A stretch of DNA of 8,923 bases. It comes from an uncultured Cytophagaceae bacterium. Lineage in GTDB: Bacteria > Bacteroidota > Bacteroidia > Cytophagales > Spirosomataceae. The stretch is from contig CALLKB010000077.1 in the NCBI GenBank assembly GCA_938008575.1, positions 1-8,923 on the forward strand. Reading direction: 5' to 3'. The notes beneath the pieces were generated by a model that was not told the DNA's origin, ran no database searches, and saw only the letters and a list, made by a program, of their open reading frames with translations. Each line of letters opens with the position of its first letter. Positions within the stretch are counted from its first letter, which is position 1. The translations under genes and the position numbers were made by a program. This document shows, piece after piece, positions 1 to 5,643 of the stretch.

Positions 1-876
1 CTGGAAAAGGAGATTCAAGTATTGATTGAGAAGAATGTTGGTGAATTATTCGATTTAGAATTTGTTAAATCTGAATTAAAGGTTCAGAATTTCAGATTTG
101 ATACACTTTGTTTTGACAAGAGTAGTAATTCATTTGTAATCATTGAATACAAGAGAGGTACTAACTATTCTGTAATCGACCAGGGTTATACCTACCTTTC
201 ATTACTTCTGAATAATAAATCTGATTTCATTTTAGAGTATAATGAAACGACTGGTTCAACAATAAAAAGGGATGAGGTTGATTGGAGTCAATCACGTATC
301 ATCTTCATTTCTCCCAAATTCTCTGATTATCAAAAAACATCCATAAACTTCAAGAATGTGCCTTTTGAATTATGGGAAATTACTAGGTTTAAAAATGAAT
401 TGATTGGCTTGAATCAGATAGTTACCGAGTCTGATGTAGATATCAATTCAACTGTCAATTCTGATACAAATAAGAGTGTTTTAAATCAGGTTTCTAGCGA
501 GATAATTAAACTTGATGAGAATTATCATCTAAACAAAAGTAAGAATCGCCCAGAGGTGATCCATGAGATGTACAGAGATTTGAAGGAAAAGATTTTGAGT
601 TTAGGGGAAAACATTGAAATTAAAATTGGGAAGCAAACCATTGGATTCAAACAAAATAAAGTTTTCACTGACTTAATCATATATAACAAAGGGATTGGGA
701 TTGTTTTAAATCTTAAAAGAGGTGAGTTGAATGACTTTGAGAATCGAACAGAGGATATAAGCGAAAAAGGTCACTGGGGAAACGGAGAATATAGGATTTG
801 GATAAATACTATTGAGGAGATTGATTATGGATTCAGTTTAATTAAGCAATCCTTTAAGAAGCAAAGAAATCAATAG
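1..876 (+). CDS. Nuclease-like protein with C-terminal DUF5655 domain (5' end outside window)
   Basis: The frame is open from base 1, so the gene starts upstream; the TTG at 22 is an internal codon, not a start. The 291 visible residues lack perhaps 20 N-terminal ones compared with relatives I remember. Residues 1-85 look like a PD-(D/E)XK nuclease-type fold: E25, D34 (in RFDTL) and E49-x-K51 (in IIEYKR) are spaced like the family's metal-binding and catalytic residues, followed by VIDQG near 58-62. A variable polar linker covers about 140-185. Residues 195-288 match DUF5655, with NLKRGEL and GHWGNGEYRIWI as its typical blocks. The cellular role of this family is not established; DNA cleavage or binding is inferred only from the motif. 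Base composition is low in GC (about 27-30% in most lines sampled) against roughly 40-50% in the other genes, which suggests transfer. It ends 65 bases from the 3' end of a convergent tRNA-Val gene. Confidence 0.85.
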   Translation: MEKEIQVLIEKNVGELFDLEFVKSELKVQNFRFDTLCFDKSSNSFVIIEYKRGTNYSVIDQGYTYLSLLLNNKSDFILEYNETTGSTIKRDEVDWSQSRIIFISPKFSDYQKTSINFKNVPFELWEITRFKNELIGLNQIVTESDVDINSTVNSDTNKSVLNQVSSEIIKLDENYHLNKSKNRPEVIHEMYRDLKEKILSLGENIEIKIGKQTIGFKQNKVFTDLIIYNKGIGIVLNLKRGELNDFENRTEDISEKGHWGNGEYRIWINTIEEIDYGFSLIKQSFKKQRNQ

Positions 877-904
877 TTTCTGGAACTAAGCTTATAAAAC
901 CTTT

Positions 905-938
905 AAAATAAAAAAAACCACCTCGTTTGAGGTGGTTT
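905..938 (-). terminator. Rho-independent terminator of tRNA-Val
   Basis: A perfect 10-bp stem pairs 915-924 with 929-938 around a 4-base loop at 925-928. On the minus strand it is followed by five T, an A, then four T (914 down to 905). It begins 4 bases past the tRNA 3' end. The plus-strand side has no comparable T-tract, so it serves the tRNA; it may still slow plus-strand transcripts arriving from the DUF5655 gene. Confidence 0.85.
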
Positions 939-941
939 CTG

Positions 942-1016
942 TGGTCCCACTAGGATTCGAACCTAGGACCCCCTGCTTGTAAGGCAGGTGCTCTGAACCA
1001 GCTGAGCTATAGGACC
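942..1016 (-). tRNA. tRNA-Val (anticodon UAC)
   Basis: A full cloverleaf of 75 nt can be folded by hand on the minus strand. The acceptor stem pairs 1016-1010 with 949-943 (one G-T pair), with A73 at 942. The D arm has GCTC/GAGC around AGCTGGTTCA. The anticodon stem is CCTGC/GCAGG with loop CTTACAA, giving anticodon TAC (UAC), which reads valine GUA and, by wobble, other GUN codons. The T arm has CTAGG/CCTAG with loop TTCGAAT. The 3' CCA is not encoded (A73 is followed by CAG) and must be added enzymatically. A promoter lies just upstream and a hairpin terminator just downstream, so this is a single-gene transcription unit. Confidence 0.97.
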
Positions 1017-1036
1017 ATTCCGTGTGAATCGGTTTG

Positions 1037-1068
1037 CAAATATCTGCTTTTTATTTTTTTTATGCAAA
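1037..1068 (-). promoter_or_regulatory. Bacteroidota-type promoter for tRNA-Val
   Basis: Read on the minus strand, a TTTG -33 element (1068-1065) is separated by 20 bases from GATATTTG (1044-1037), which matches the phylum's TAnnTTTG -7 consensus at all but the first base. The -7 element ends 21 bases before the tRNA 5' end, leaving room for a short leader removed by RNase P. The match is by eye. Confidence 0.6.
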
Positions 1069-1167
1069 CGGGCGTCTGAAAAAAAATGATAATTTTTCGC
1101 TTAAAAGCAATTTGAATTGATTATCTGCCTGAAACACACCATCTTTACGCCTCAATATTTTTTTTGC

Positions 1168-1980
1168 ATGGAATCACTTTTTAGCCTCGATAATCTGATC
1201 AGTTTACTGACTTTGACATTTTTGGAGATCGTTTTGGGAATCGACAACATCATCTTCATCTCCATTACCGCTTCTCGCTTGCCCCAAAAGGATCAAGCCA
1301 AAGCCCGCAACATCGGTCTTTTGTTGGCCATGGTCTTTCGTGTCATCTTATTGTTTGGGATATCCGTGCTGATCTCCTTGCAAAAACCTTTTATGCATAT
1401 CGATTGGGGCTTTGTCAAATTAGCACCTAGCGGCCAAGCGATCATCCTATTCGTAGGGGGCTTGTTCCTCCTTTATAAAGCCACCAATGAAATCTTCATG
1501 AAACTGGAAGGTGAGGAGGAGCATATCGCGCATTCAGGAAAGACGGTTAATAGCATTGCTAAGATTGTAACCCAAATCGCACTCATCAACTTGGTCTTCT
1601 CGATCGACTCGATTTTGACCGCTATCGGGCTGTCGGATAACATGGGTGTCATGATTATTGCCGTCGTGGCCTCAGCGATCATTATGATGGGCTTCTCAGG
1701 GCCGGTTGGGCGCTTTGTCAACAATCACCCTTCCTTACAGGTTTTGGGGCTCTCATTCTTAATTATGATCGGTTTTATGCTTATCGCAGAGGCAAGCCAC
1801 GATTCGGAATTGAGTATCTTAAACAATAGCATCGGTCAAATCCCGAAAGGTTACTTATACTTCTCCATCGCATTCTCCTTGTTCGTGGAATTCATTAATA
1901 TTCAAATGCGTAAGCGTTCCAAGAAACCGATAGAAATTCATGATTTAAAGAATCAGGCGGAAGAGGAAGGGATCATTTAG
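1168..1980 (+). CDS. TerC/Alx-family integral membrane protein, probable metal (Mn2+) exporter
   Basis: The product is 270 aa, usual for bacterial TerC proteins. Two inverted half-repeats each carry the family signature: FLEIVLGIDNIIFISI (D26, N27) and INLVFSIDSILTAIGLSD (D147, S148, D157). These acidic residues lie in membrane helices and are the likely ion-binding sites. About seven hydrophobic segments are visible (roughly 10-33, 49-71, 90-104, 132-155, 160-177, 192-209, 226-243), with a charged loop at 112-126 and a basic/acidic cytoplasmic tail from 248. Family members such as Alx and YkoY are tied to manganese export and to metal loading of secreted enzymes; tellurite resistance is the historical name only. 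The ATG at 1168 is chosen because homologues start with MESLF; an in-frame TTG at 1117 would add 17 unlikely residues. No yybP-ykoY riboswitch is recognisable upstream. The TAG stop is also the first part of a heptanucleotide repeat array. Confidence 0.92.
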   Translation: MESLFSLDNLISLLTLTFLEIVLGIDNIIFISITASRLPQKDQAKARNIGLLLAMVFRVILLFGISVLISLQKPFMHIDWGFVKLAPSGQAIILFVGGLFLLYKATNEIFMKLEGEEEHIAHSGKTVNSIAKIVTQIALINLVFSIDSILTAIGLSDNMGVMIIAVVASAIIMMGFSGPVGRFVNNHPSLQVLGLSFLIMIGFMLIAEASHDSELSILNNSIGQIPKGYLYFSIAFSLFVEFINIQMRKRSKKPIEIHDLKNQAEEEGII

Positions 1981-2020
1981 ACGTTAGACATTGGTCATTA
2001 GTCATTAGACGTTGGTCGCT
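1979..2020 (+). repeat. Heptanucleotide repeat array A (consensus RGWCRTT), overlapping the terC stop codon
   Basis: Six contiguous 7-base units lie in perfect register: AGACGTT (1979), AGACATT (1986), GGTCATT (1993), AGTCATT (2000), AGACGTT (2007) and a decayed GGTCGCT (2014). The first two bases of the first unit are the AG of the TAG stop of the TerC gene. Arrays B and C carry the same unit in the opposite orientation. The function is unknown to me; the array is probably transcribed as the 3' UTR of the TerC gene. Confidence 0.85.
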
Positions 2021-2067
2021 GGCATGTTTTGTGTTAACGATTCCCATTTCAGTTCTAATTTATTTTT

Positions 2068-2098
2068 AAATAAAAAAGACGCGATATAAATCGCGTCT
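2068..2098 (-). terminator. Terminator of the trx gene (end of the minus-strand run)
   Basis: A perfect 9-bp GC-rich stem pairs 2077-2085 with 2090-2098 around a 4-base loop (2086-2089). Read on the minus strand it is followed by a T-rich tract (2077 down to 2068: TTTTTTATTT). It sits 50 bases past the stop of the thioredoxin-like gene. On the plus strand the hairpin is followed only by CTATAATC, so it is weaker for the convergent TerC gene, but it could serve both. Confidence 0.75.
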
Positions 2099-2114
2099 CT
2101 ATAATCTTTAATCC

Positions 2115-2149
2115 AACGTCTAAAGTCCAACGTCCAACGTCTAATGTCT
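2115..2149 (-). repeat. Heptanucleotide repeat array B, overlapping the trx stop codon
   Basis: Read on the minus strand there are five units in register: AGACATT (2149-2143), AGACGTT (2142-2136), GGACGTT (2135-2129), GGACTTT (2128-2122) and AGACGTT (2121-2115), followed by a decayed sixth, GGATTAA. The AG of the first unit is the AG of the TAG stop of the thioredoxin-like gene, the same register as array A has with the TerC stop. Confidence 0.85.
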
Positions 2150-2561
2150 ATTTCACCCCTTTCGCCACCCCTAGCAACTCCTTCGCCCCACCTTGTGGCA
2201 ATCCTAATACTTTCTTTTTGATCTTGCCTGAAGCGTCTAGAAACAAGATTGTTGGGTAACCTTCAATGGGATACATATTTGCCAAAGCTGGACCTTCACC
2301 CGCTTCCATGTCTACTCCGATAGAAACAAAATGCTCATTGATGTATTCGCCTAATTCCTTGTTGGGGAATACCTTGTTTTTCAAAACCTTGCAAGGTCCG
2401 CACCAAGACGTGTAAGCGTCCAACATGACCATTTTCTTTTCCTTCTTCGCCTTCGCCAATGCCTGACGGAAGCTACCCTCAAAGAAATTCACGCCATCAC
2501 CTTCTGCGAAAGCAGGTAGGGATAAGGTTGAAATCAGCAAGAAAATAAATAAGTTTTTCAT
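2148..2561 (-). CDS. Exported thioredoxin-like protein (CGPC active site)
   Basis: The protein is 137 aa. Residues 1-19 form a signal peptide (MKN, hydrophobic core, LPAFA) with likely cleavage before E20, so it acts in the periplasm; there is no lipobox cysteine. The thioredoxin fold covers 27-135: the active site is WCGPCK (C54, C57), the cis-proline is P103 in GYPTILF, and the FLDASGKI strand-turn follows. It resembles the short thioredoxin_7-type proteins common in Bacteroidota, which are proposed to reduce or isomerise disulfides in envelope proteins; the actual partner is unknown. The start ATG is preceded by the A-rich AATTAAAAGGCAGTAAAA, with at best a weak Shine-Dalgarno. It lies 158 bases downstream of dnaN, with REP-like hairpins, a repeat array and a long palindrome in between, so co-transcription with dnaN is uncertain. 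The TAG stop lies inside repeat array B. Confidence 0.9.
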   Translation of the reverse strand: MKNLFIFLLISTLSLPAFAEGDGVNFFEGSFRQALAKAKKEKKMVMLDAYTSWCGPCKVLKNKVFPNKELGEYINEHFVSIGVDMEAGEGPALANMYPIEGYPTILFLDASGKIKKKVLGLPQGGAKELLGVAKGVK

Positions 2562-2594
2562 TTTTACTGCCTTTTAATTGGTTTATACATCTAG

Positions 2595-2635
2595 CCCCAG
2601 ACTTTAGTCTGGGGTCTCCTAGGCTAAAGCCTAGG
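2595..2635. repeat. Pair of REP-like hairpins in opposite orientation
   Basis: Hairpin 1 pairs 2595-2602 with 2607-2614 (8 bp, loop TTTA). Hairpin 2 pairs 2618-2624 with 2629-2635 (7 bp, loop TAAA). They are separated by three bases. When hairpin 1 is reverse-complemented and laid on hairpin 2, 15 of 20 positions agree around a shared CTAAAG core, and two pairs of differences are compensatory (C-G for T-A and A-T for G-C), so the stem shape is kept. This arrangement resembles the inverted REP pairs (BIMEs) mobilised by REP-associated tyrosine transposases. Neither hairpin has a good T-tract, so a terminator role is less likely. No transposase gene is present in the window. Confidence 0.65.
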
Positions 2636-2644
2636 GTTATAAAA

Positions 2645-2686
2645 ATCGTCTAACGTCTAAAGTCCAATGACTAACGTCCAACGTCT
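2645..2686 (-). repeat. Heptanucleotide repeat array C, downstream of dnaN
   Basis: Read on the minus strand there are six units in register: AGACGTT (2686-2680), GGACGTT (2679-2673), AGTCATT (2672-2666), GGACTTT (2665-2659), AGACGTT (2658-2652) and AGACGAT (2651-2645). The base before the first unit is again T, forming TAG, but here it is not a stop codon of a recognised gene. It shares a 16-base identical block with array B (2652-2667 and 2115-2130). Confidence 0.85.
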
Positions 2687-2688
2687 AT

Positions 2689-2739
2689 TGTTAAATTCTT
2701 ATAATTAATTCCGACGGAATTAATTATAAGAATTTAACA
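2689..2739. repeat. Perfect 25-bp-arm palindrome containing the dnaN stop codon
   Basis: Arms 2689-2713 and 2715-2739 are exact reverse complements around the single base 2714. The right arm contains the last five codons of dnaN (Leu-Asn-Ser-Tyr-Asn), its TAA stop and the two final bases of the preceding Met codon. The left arm is an inverted copy of that segment. It is mostly A/T with a CCG-A-CGG centre. It could fold into a very stable hairpin at the 3' end of the dnaN mRNA, but no T-tract follows on either strand, so it is not a textbook terminator. Confidence 0.9.
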
Positions 2740-3844
2740 TCACCGGCATCACCAATAACAAAATATCCTCCGCCTCATCTTGATCCGATGGGATGATTAA
2801 TCCTGCCTTGTTTGGCTCGCTCAATTTGATGTCCACAAATTTCGACGATAAATTGCTCAATAACTCAGAAATCAATTTCGCATTGAAACCAATCTCCATG
2901 TCCTTACCTGCATAATCACATGTCAACGCCTCATTCGCCTCGTTTGAGTAATCTAAATCCTCTGCCGACAAAGTCAATTTATTGGCACTCAATTTCAAAC
3001 GAATTTGGTGTGTTGTCTTATTCGAATAAATCGAAATACGTTTAACAGAACTCAAGAATTCCAAACGATTAATCGTCAAAATCTCATTGTTTTCCTTCGG
3101 AATCGCGTTCTCATATTCTGGGAAACGCTCGTCGATGATCCGACAAATCAACTGGAAGCTTTGGAAGCTAAAGAAGGCATTCGATGAACTGAATTCCACC
3201 GTTACAGGTGTTTCATCGGCTGGCAATGTCGACTTCAACAATGACAACGCTTTCTTTGGTAAAATCAATGAACTGCTTCCTTCTGTCTTCAAATCCGTTC
3301 TGCGGTAACGTACCAAACGATGTCCATCGGTTGCCACAAAATTCGTGTGATCACCCATCATTTGAATCAATACCCCCGTCATCGCCGGACGCATATCATC
3401 GTTAGATACGGCTAATAAAGTATTTGCGATGGCCTCACCTAAGGTTAAAGCCGACAAAGAAATCGATTGATTCTTCGCAACTTCTGGAATGCGTGGGAAG
3501 TCGATTGGGTTCTCGCCGCTCAACTTAAAACGTCCGTTTTGTGTCGCAATTTCCGCTCCAAATGTTCCCTGATCCGCGCCGATGGTTACTGGTTGTTCAG
3601 GTAAACTACGAAGGGTCTCCAACAATAATCGTGCAGGTAAAGCAATTGAGCCATTTTCAAAGCCCTCAACCTCTAAGGTCGTTGTCATCACCGTTTGCAA
3701 ATCCGATGCCGTTAACATCAATTTGTTACCCTCCAATTCCACTAAAATGTTTTCCAAAATAGGAATAATCGGATTGCTCGCTACCACACCATTAATGGCA
3801 GATAGTTGCTTCAATAAGACATTAGAGGCTACTAAAAATTTCAT
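2720..3844 (-). CDS. dnaN: DNA polymerase III subunit beta (sliding clamp)
   Basis: DnaN dimerises into a ring around DNA, tethering the replicative polymerase and recruiting repair and ligation factors. The 374-aa length fits the family. Three repeated clamp folds are visible: about 1-120 (MKFLVASNVLLKQLSAINGV, NPIIPILENILVE), 130-245 (ALANTLLAVSNDDMRPAMTGV-like block with the conserved ATDGHRLVRY) and 250-374 (VKRISIYSNKTTHQIRL, GFNAKLISELLSNL, and the terminal LLVMPVMLN that helps form the partner-binding pocket). The ATG start gives the standard N-terminus and follows an A-rich leader (AATTAAAAGCA). It lies 71 bases downstream of gldG on the same strand with no visible terminator or good promoter between, so co-transcription with gldG is likely. 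Its last codons lie inside a long perfect palindrome. Confidence 0.97.
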   Translation of the reverse strand: MKFLVASNVLLKQLSAINGVVASNPIIPILENILVELEGNKLMLTASDLQTVMTTTLEVEGFENGSIALPARLLLETLRSLPEQPVTIGADQGTFGAEIATQNGRFKLSGENPIDFPRIPEVAKNQSISLSALTLGEAIANTLLAVSNDDMRPAMTGVLIQMMGDHTNFVATDGHRLVRYRRTDLKTEGSSSLILPKKALSLLKSTLPADETPVTVEFSSSNAFFSFQSFQLICRIIDERFPEYENAIPKENNEILTINRLEFLSSVKRISIYSNKTTHQIRLKLSANKLTLSAEDLDYSNEANEALTCDYAGKDMEIGFNAKLISELLSNLSSKFVDIKLSEPNKAGLIIPSDQDEAEDILLLVMPVMLNSYN

Positions 3845-3915
3845 TGCTTTTAATTATTGATTAATGTTGAATTCAGACCTTGAAGTTAAATCAATTTGAC
3901 TACAAAGCCAAGTGT

Positions 3916-5583
3916 TTAAGCTCCGTATTTGCGCTTGCGGTAAAGAATTACCAAAAGACTGATTAGGATTCCAAATGCGACCGGAACCAAGACATTTAAG
4001 AATTGGTAATAGCTTCTTCCTTCCTGTATTTTGGCTTTGTCCAAAGGACGTAAGCGGATGTTTTTATTGCGCGCCAACAAGGCTTTTTGGTCATCCAATA
4101 AATAATGAAATGCATTCAGCGCAAAATCCCGATTGGCAAATGTGTGCTTCATAAAGGGATCATATCCCAAAGGCGTTGGCCCCTTCGTATTCGGGTCAAT
4201 TCCATTCAATGCCAAATCTCCATCCCCCACAATAATTAAGCCCCCCAGATTTTCTCCCTGGGCAACAAATCCCTTCGATAAACTGTCTTGTGGCAAAGGC
4301 CGATTCGCGAAAATGGACTTGAATTTACCCTCCAATAAATACGAAATGATTTGTCGGCCGGATTTATATTGTGCCGGATTAAAGTCCTTGCCCGATGAAG
4401 AAAATGGAAGCATCGCCGGTGCTTTTTGCACTTGGGTGTATGCACTCGTCATCAATAATGGCGTTTTCTTCAAACCACTATTCCCCGAAACCGTATCCAT
4501 GCTCGATACAAATTTGCCATAAATGGCATCCAAATTTTTCGTAATGACCGAAGCCGGATTCCCTGTCAATAAGGGGAAGGCTGGCCAAGGCATCAATTGT
4601 AAATTGGCCTTATTACCAAAGTTGCCTACTTCCAAAGGAATCATACCACTCAATTCCGCATCTTTAACCCAGTTGGCATTCAACCTCAATCCATAACGAT
4701 ATAACATCTCCTCCAATCCCACATCCATCGGCGAACTTACTAATCCCTGTCCTTGGATCGTATCTACGCGAACGCCTTCCAAAAAGAATACGCCCTTTCC
4801 TCCTTTGACTAAAAATTGGTCGATTTTAAATTGGTCGCTTGTGCTAAATTTTCGATCTGGTTGAATGACACATATCGCATCCAATCCCTCCAAGGTAGAT
4901 GAAGCACTCAAATCAACAGGATATAAATCGTAGGATTTACGCAAATTGGCAATCAGTCCTAATTGTTTGATGGCTGGTACCTTACTGTAATCCAACAGGA
5001 AGCCAATCTTCTTGCGTTCCGTTTCCATGAGGCTCTGAATGCCTTGCATGATTTCGTATTCGAGGCCTTCCACCGACTGGTTCAAAACCTCTTGCGAAGA
5101 GGCTAATTGGTTCCCCTTTAATAACAGAATCCCCGTTTTTTTATCTCCTTTTTCAATGACCAAACCCGGGAATACCATTTGCTGAACCTGCTTCCCACCC
5201 ACATTATTGACAACGTTCGTCGGGGGTAAGCCTAGCGAATCCAATAAAAATATCTCCTTTTCGCGCGCATCGGAATTCGGGAATTCCGCATAGAGATCGA
5301 TTGTCTCGATACTAATCGTTTGTGGACTATTTCGCTGCAAGTCTTGCAAGATGGCATAGCTGGCTTTTTGGAGGCGTTTAAAGCCGCCAGGAAGGTCGTT
5401 GCCGGCAAGATAGACTTTAATGTGAATCGGTCCATCCAAAGCCTGCAAAGTAGCGAGGGTGGATTCGCTTAAGGTGAACTTCTTTTCTTCGCTTAAATCC
5501 CAACGAACTAGGATATACGGACTTGCCAGGAGCAATAATAGCCCTGCAGAAACGAATAAAATCCAAGCACGTAAATTTTTCAT
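3916..5583 (-). CDS. gldG: GldG, gliding-motility-associated ABC transporter accessory protein
   Basis: The 555-aa length is normal for GldG. An N-terminal membrane helix (about 7-26) is followed by the RWDLSEEKKFTLSE block typical of the family. The large periplasmic part has the ABC-transporter auxiliary (DUF4350/GldG-type) fold, with VYLAGNDLPGGFKRLQKA near 57-74 and a glutamine-amidotransferase-like segment around 190-280 (KKIGFLLDY, DAICVIQPDRKFS, GGKGVFFLEG). A C-terminal helix at about 528-547 is followed by a basic tail, RKRKYGA. In Flavobacterium johnsoniae GldF and GldG, with the ATPase GldA, form an ABC complex needed for gliding; many non-gliding members also keep it. gldF usually precedes gldG, but here the upstream gene is the ppiD-like isomerase. 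The ATG at 5583 is the only good start; a hairpin lies in the 60-base gap upstream. Confidence 0.92.
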   Translation of the reverse strand: MKNLRAWILFVSAGLLLLLASPYILVRWDLSEEKKFTLSESTLATLQALDGPIHIKVYLAGNDLPGGFKRLQKASYAILQDLQRNSPQTISIETIDLYAEFPNSDAREKEIFLLDSLGLPPTNVVNNVGGKQVQQMVFPGLVIEKGDKKTGILLLKGNQLASSQEVLNQSVEGLEYEIMQGIQSLMETERKKIGFLLDYSKVPAIKQLGLIANLRKSYDLYPVDLSASSTLEGLDAICVIQPDRKFSTSDQFKIDQFLVKGGKGVFFLEGVRVDTIQGQGLVSSPMDVGLEEMLYRYGLRLNANWVKDAELSGMIPLEVGNFGNKANLQLMPWPAFPLLTGNPASVITKNLDAIYGKFVSSMDTVSGNSGLKKTPLLMTSAYTQVQKAPAMLPFSSSGKDFNPAQYKSGRQIISYLLEGKFKSIFANRPLPQDSLSKGFVAQGENLGGLIIVGDGDLALNGIDPNTKGPTPLGYDPFMKHTFANRDFALNAFHYLLDDQKALLARNKNIRLRPLDKAKIQEGRSYYQFLNVLVPVAFGILISLLVILYRKRKYGA

Positions 5584-5595
5584 GGCATCTAAACA

Positions 5596-5625
5596 AGAAA
5601 AGCATCCCTTACAGAATGCTTTTCT
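5596..5625 (-). terminator. Hairpin between ppiD-like gene and gldG (possible attenuator or terminator)
   Basis: A perfect 10-bp stem pairs 5596-5605 with 5616-5625 around a 10-base loop. On the minus strand it begins 18 bases past the ppiD-like stop and is followed by TTGTTTAG, a broken T-tract, then the gldG ATG 12 bases beyond the stem. The stem itself ends in four T and a C. On the plus strand the following CTTTTTC is the better T-run, yet no plus-strand gene precedes it. It may partly terminate ppiD-like transcripts or stabilise a processed end. Confidence 0.45.
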
Positions 5626-5643
5626 CTTTTTCGGTAAGTACTA

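Noticed and set aside
22..24. TTG as start codon of the DUF5655 gene
   Set aside because: The frame is open back to base 1 and the upstream codons (LEKEIQV) continue a family-like helix, so the true start is outside the window.
1117..1167. TTG-initiated 17-residue N-terminal extension of the TerC protein
   Set aside because: The ATG at 1168 gives the family-typical start MESLF; the extension has no family match and runs through a T-rich leader.
1069..1167. Promoter or yybP-ykoY (Mn2+) riboswitch for the TerC gene
   Set aside because: TAATTTTT at 1090-1097 resembles a -7 element but lacks the final G and a -33 partner, and a TTG at 1117 with a 20-base spacer leads only to a poor -7. No riboswitch-like paired core could be found in this short A/T-rich stretch.
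1979..2686. Heptad arrays as a CRISPR array or VNTR within a gene
   Set aside because: The units are 7 bases long, contiguous and without spacers, and they lie between genes apart from the stop-codon bases.
3845..3915. Promoter or terminator between gldG and dnaN
   Set aside because: TTTG and TTG words are present but none is followed at 19-21 bases by a TAnnTTTG-like element, and no stable stem with a T-tract is visible.
4133..4522. 129-residue plus-strand reading frame inside gldG
   Set aside because: It is antisense to a well-supported GldG coding region, has no recognisable domain and no start context; the same holds for the shorter antisense frames in dnaN and the ppiD-like gene.
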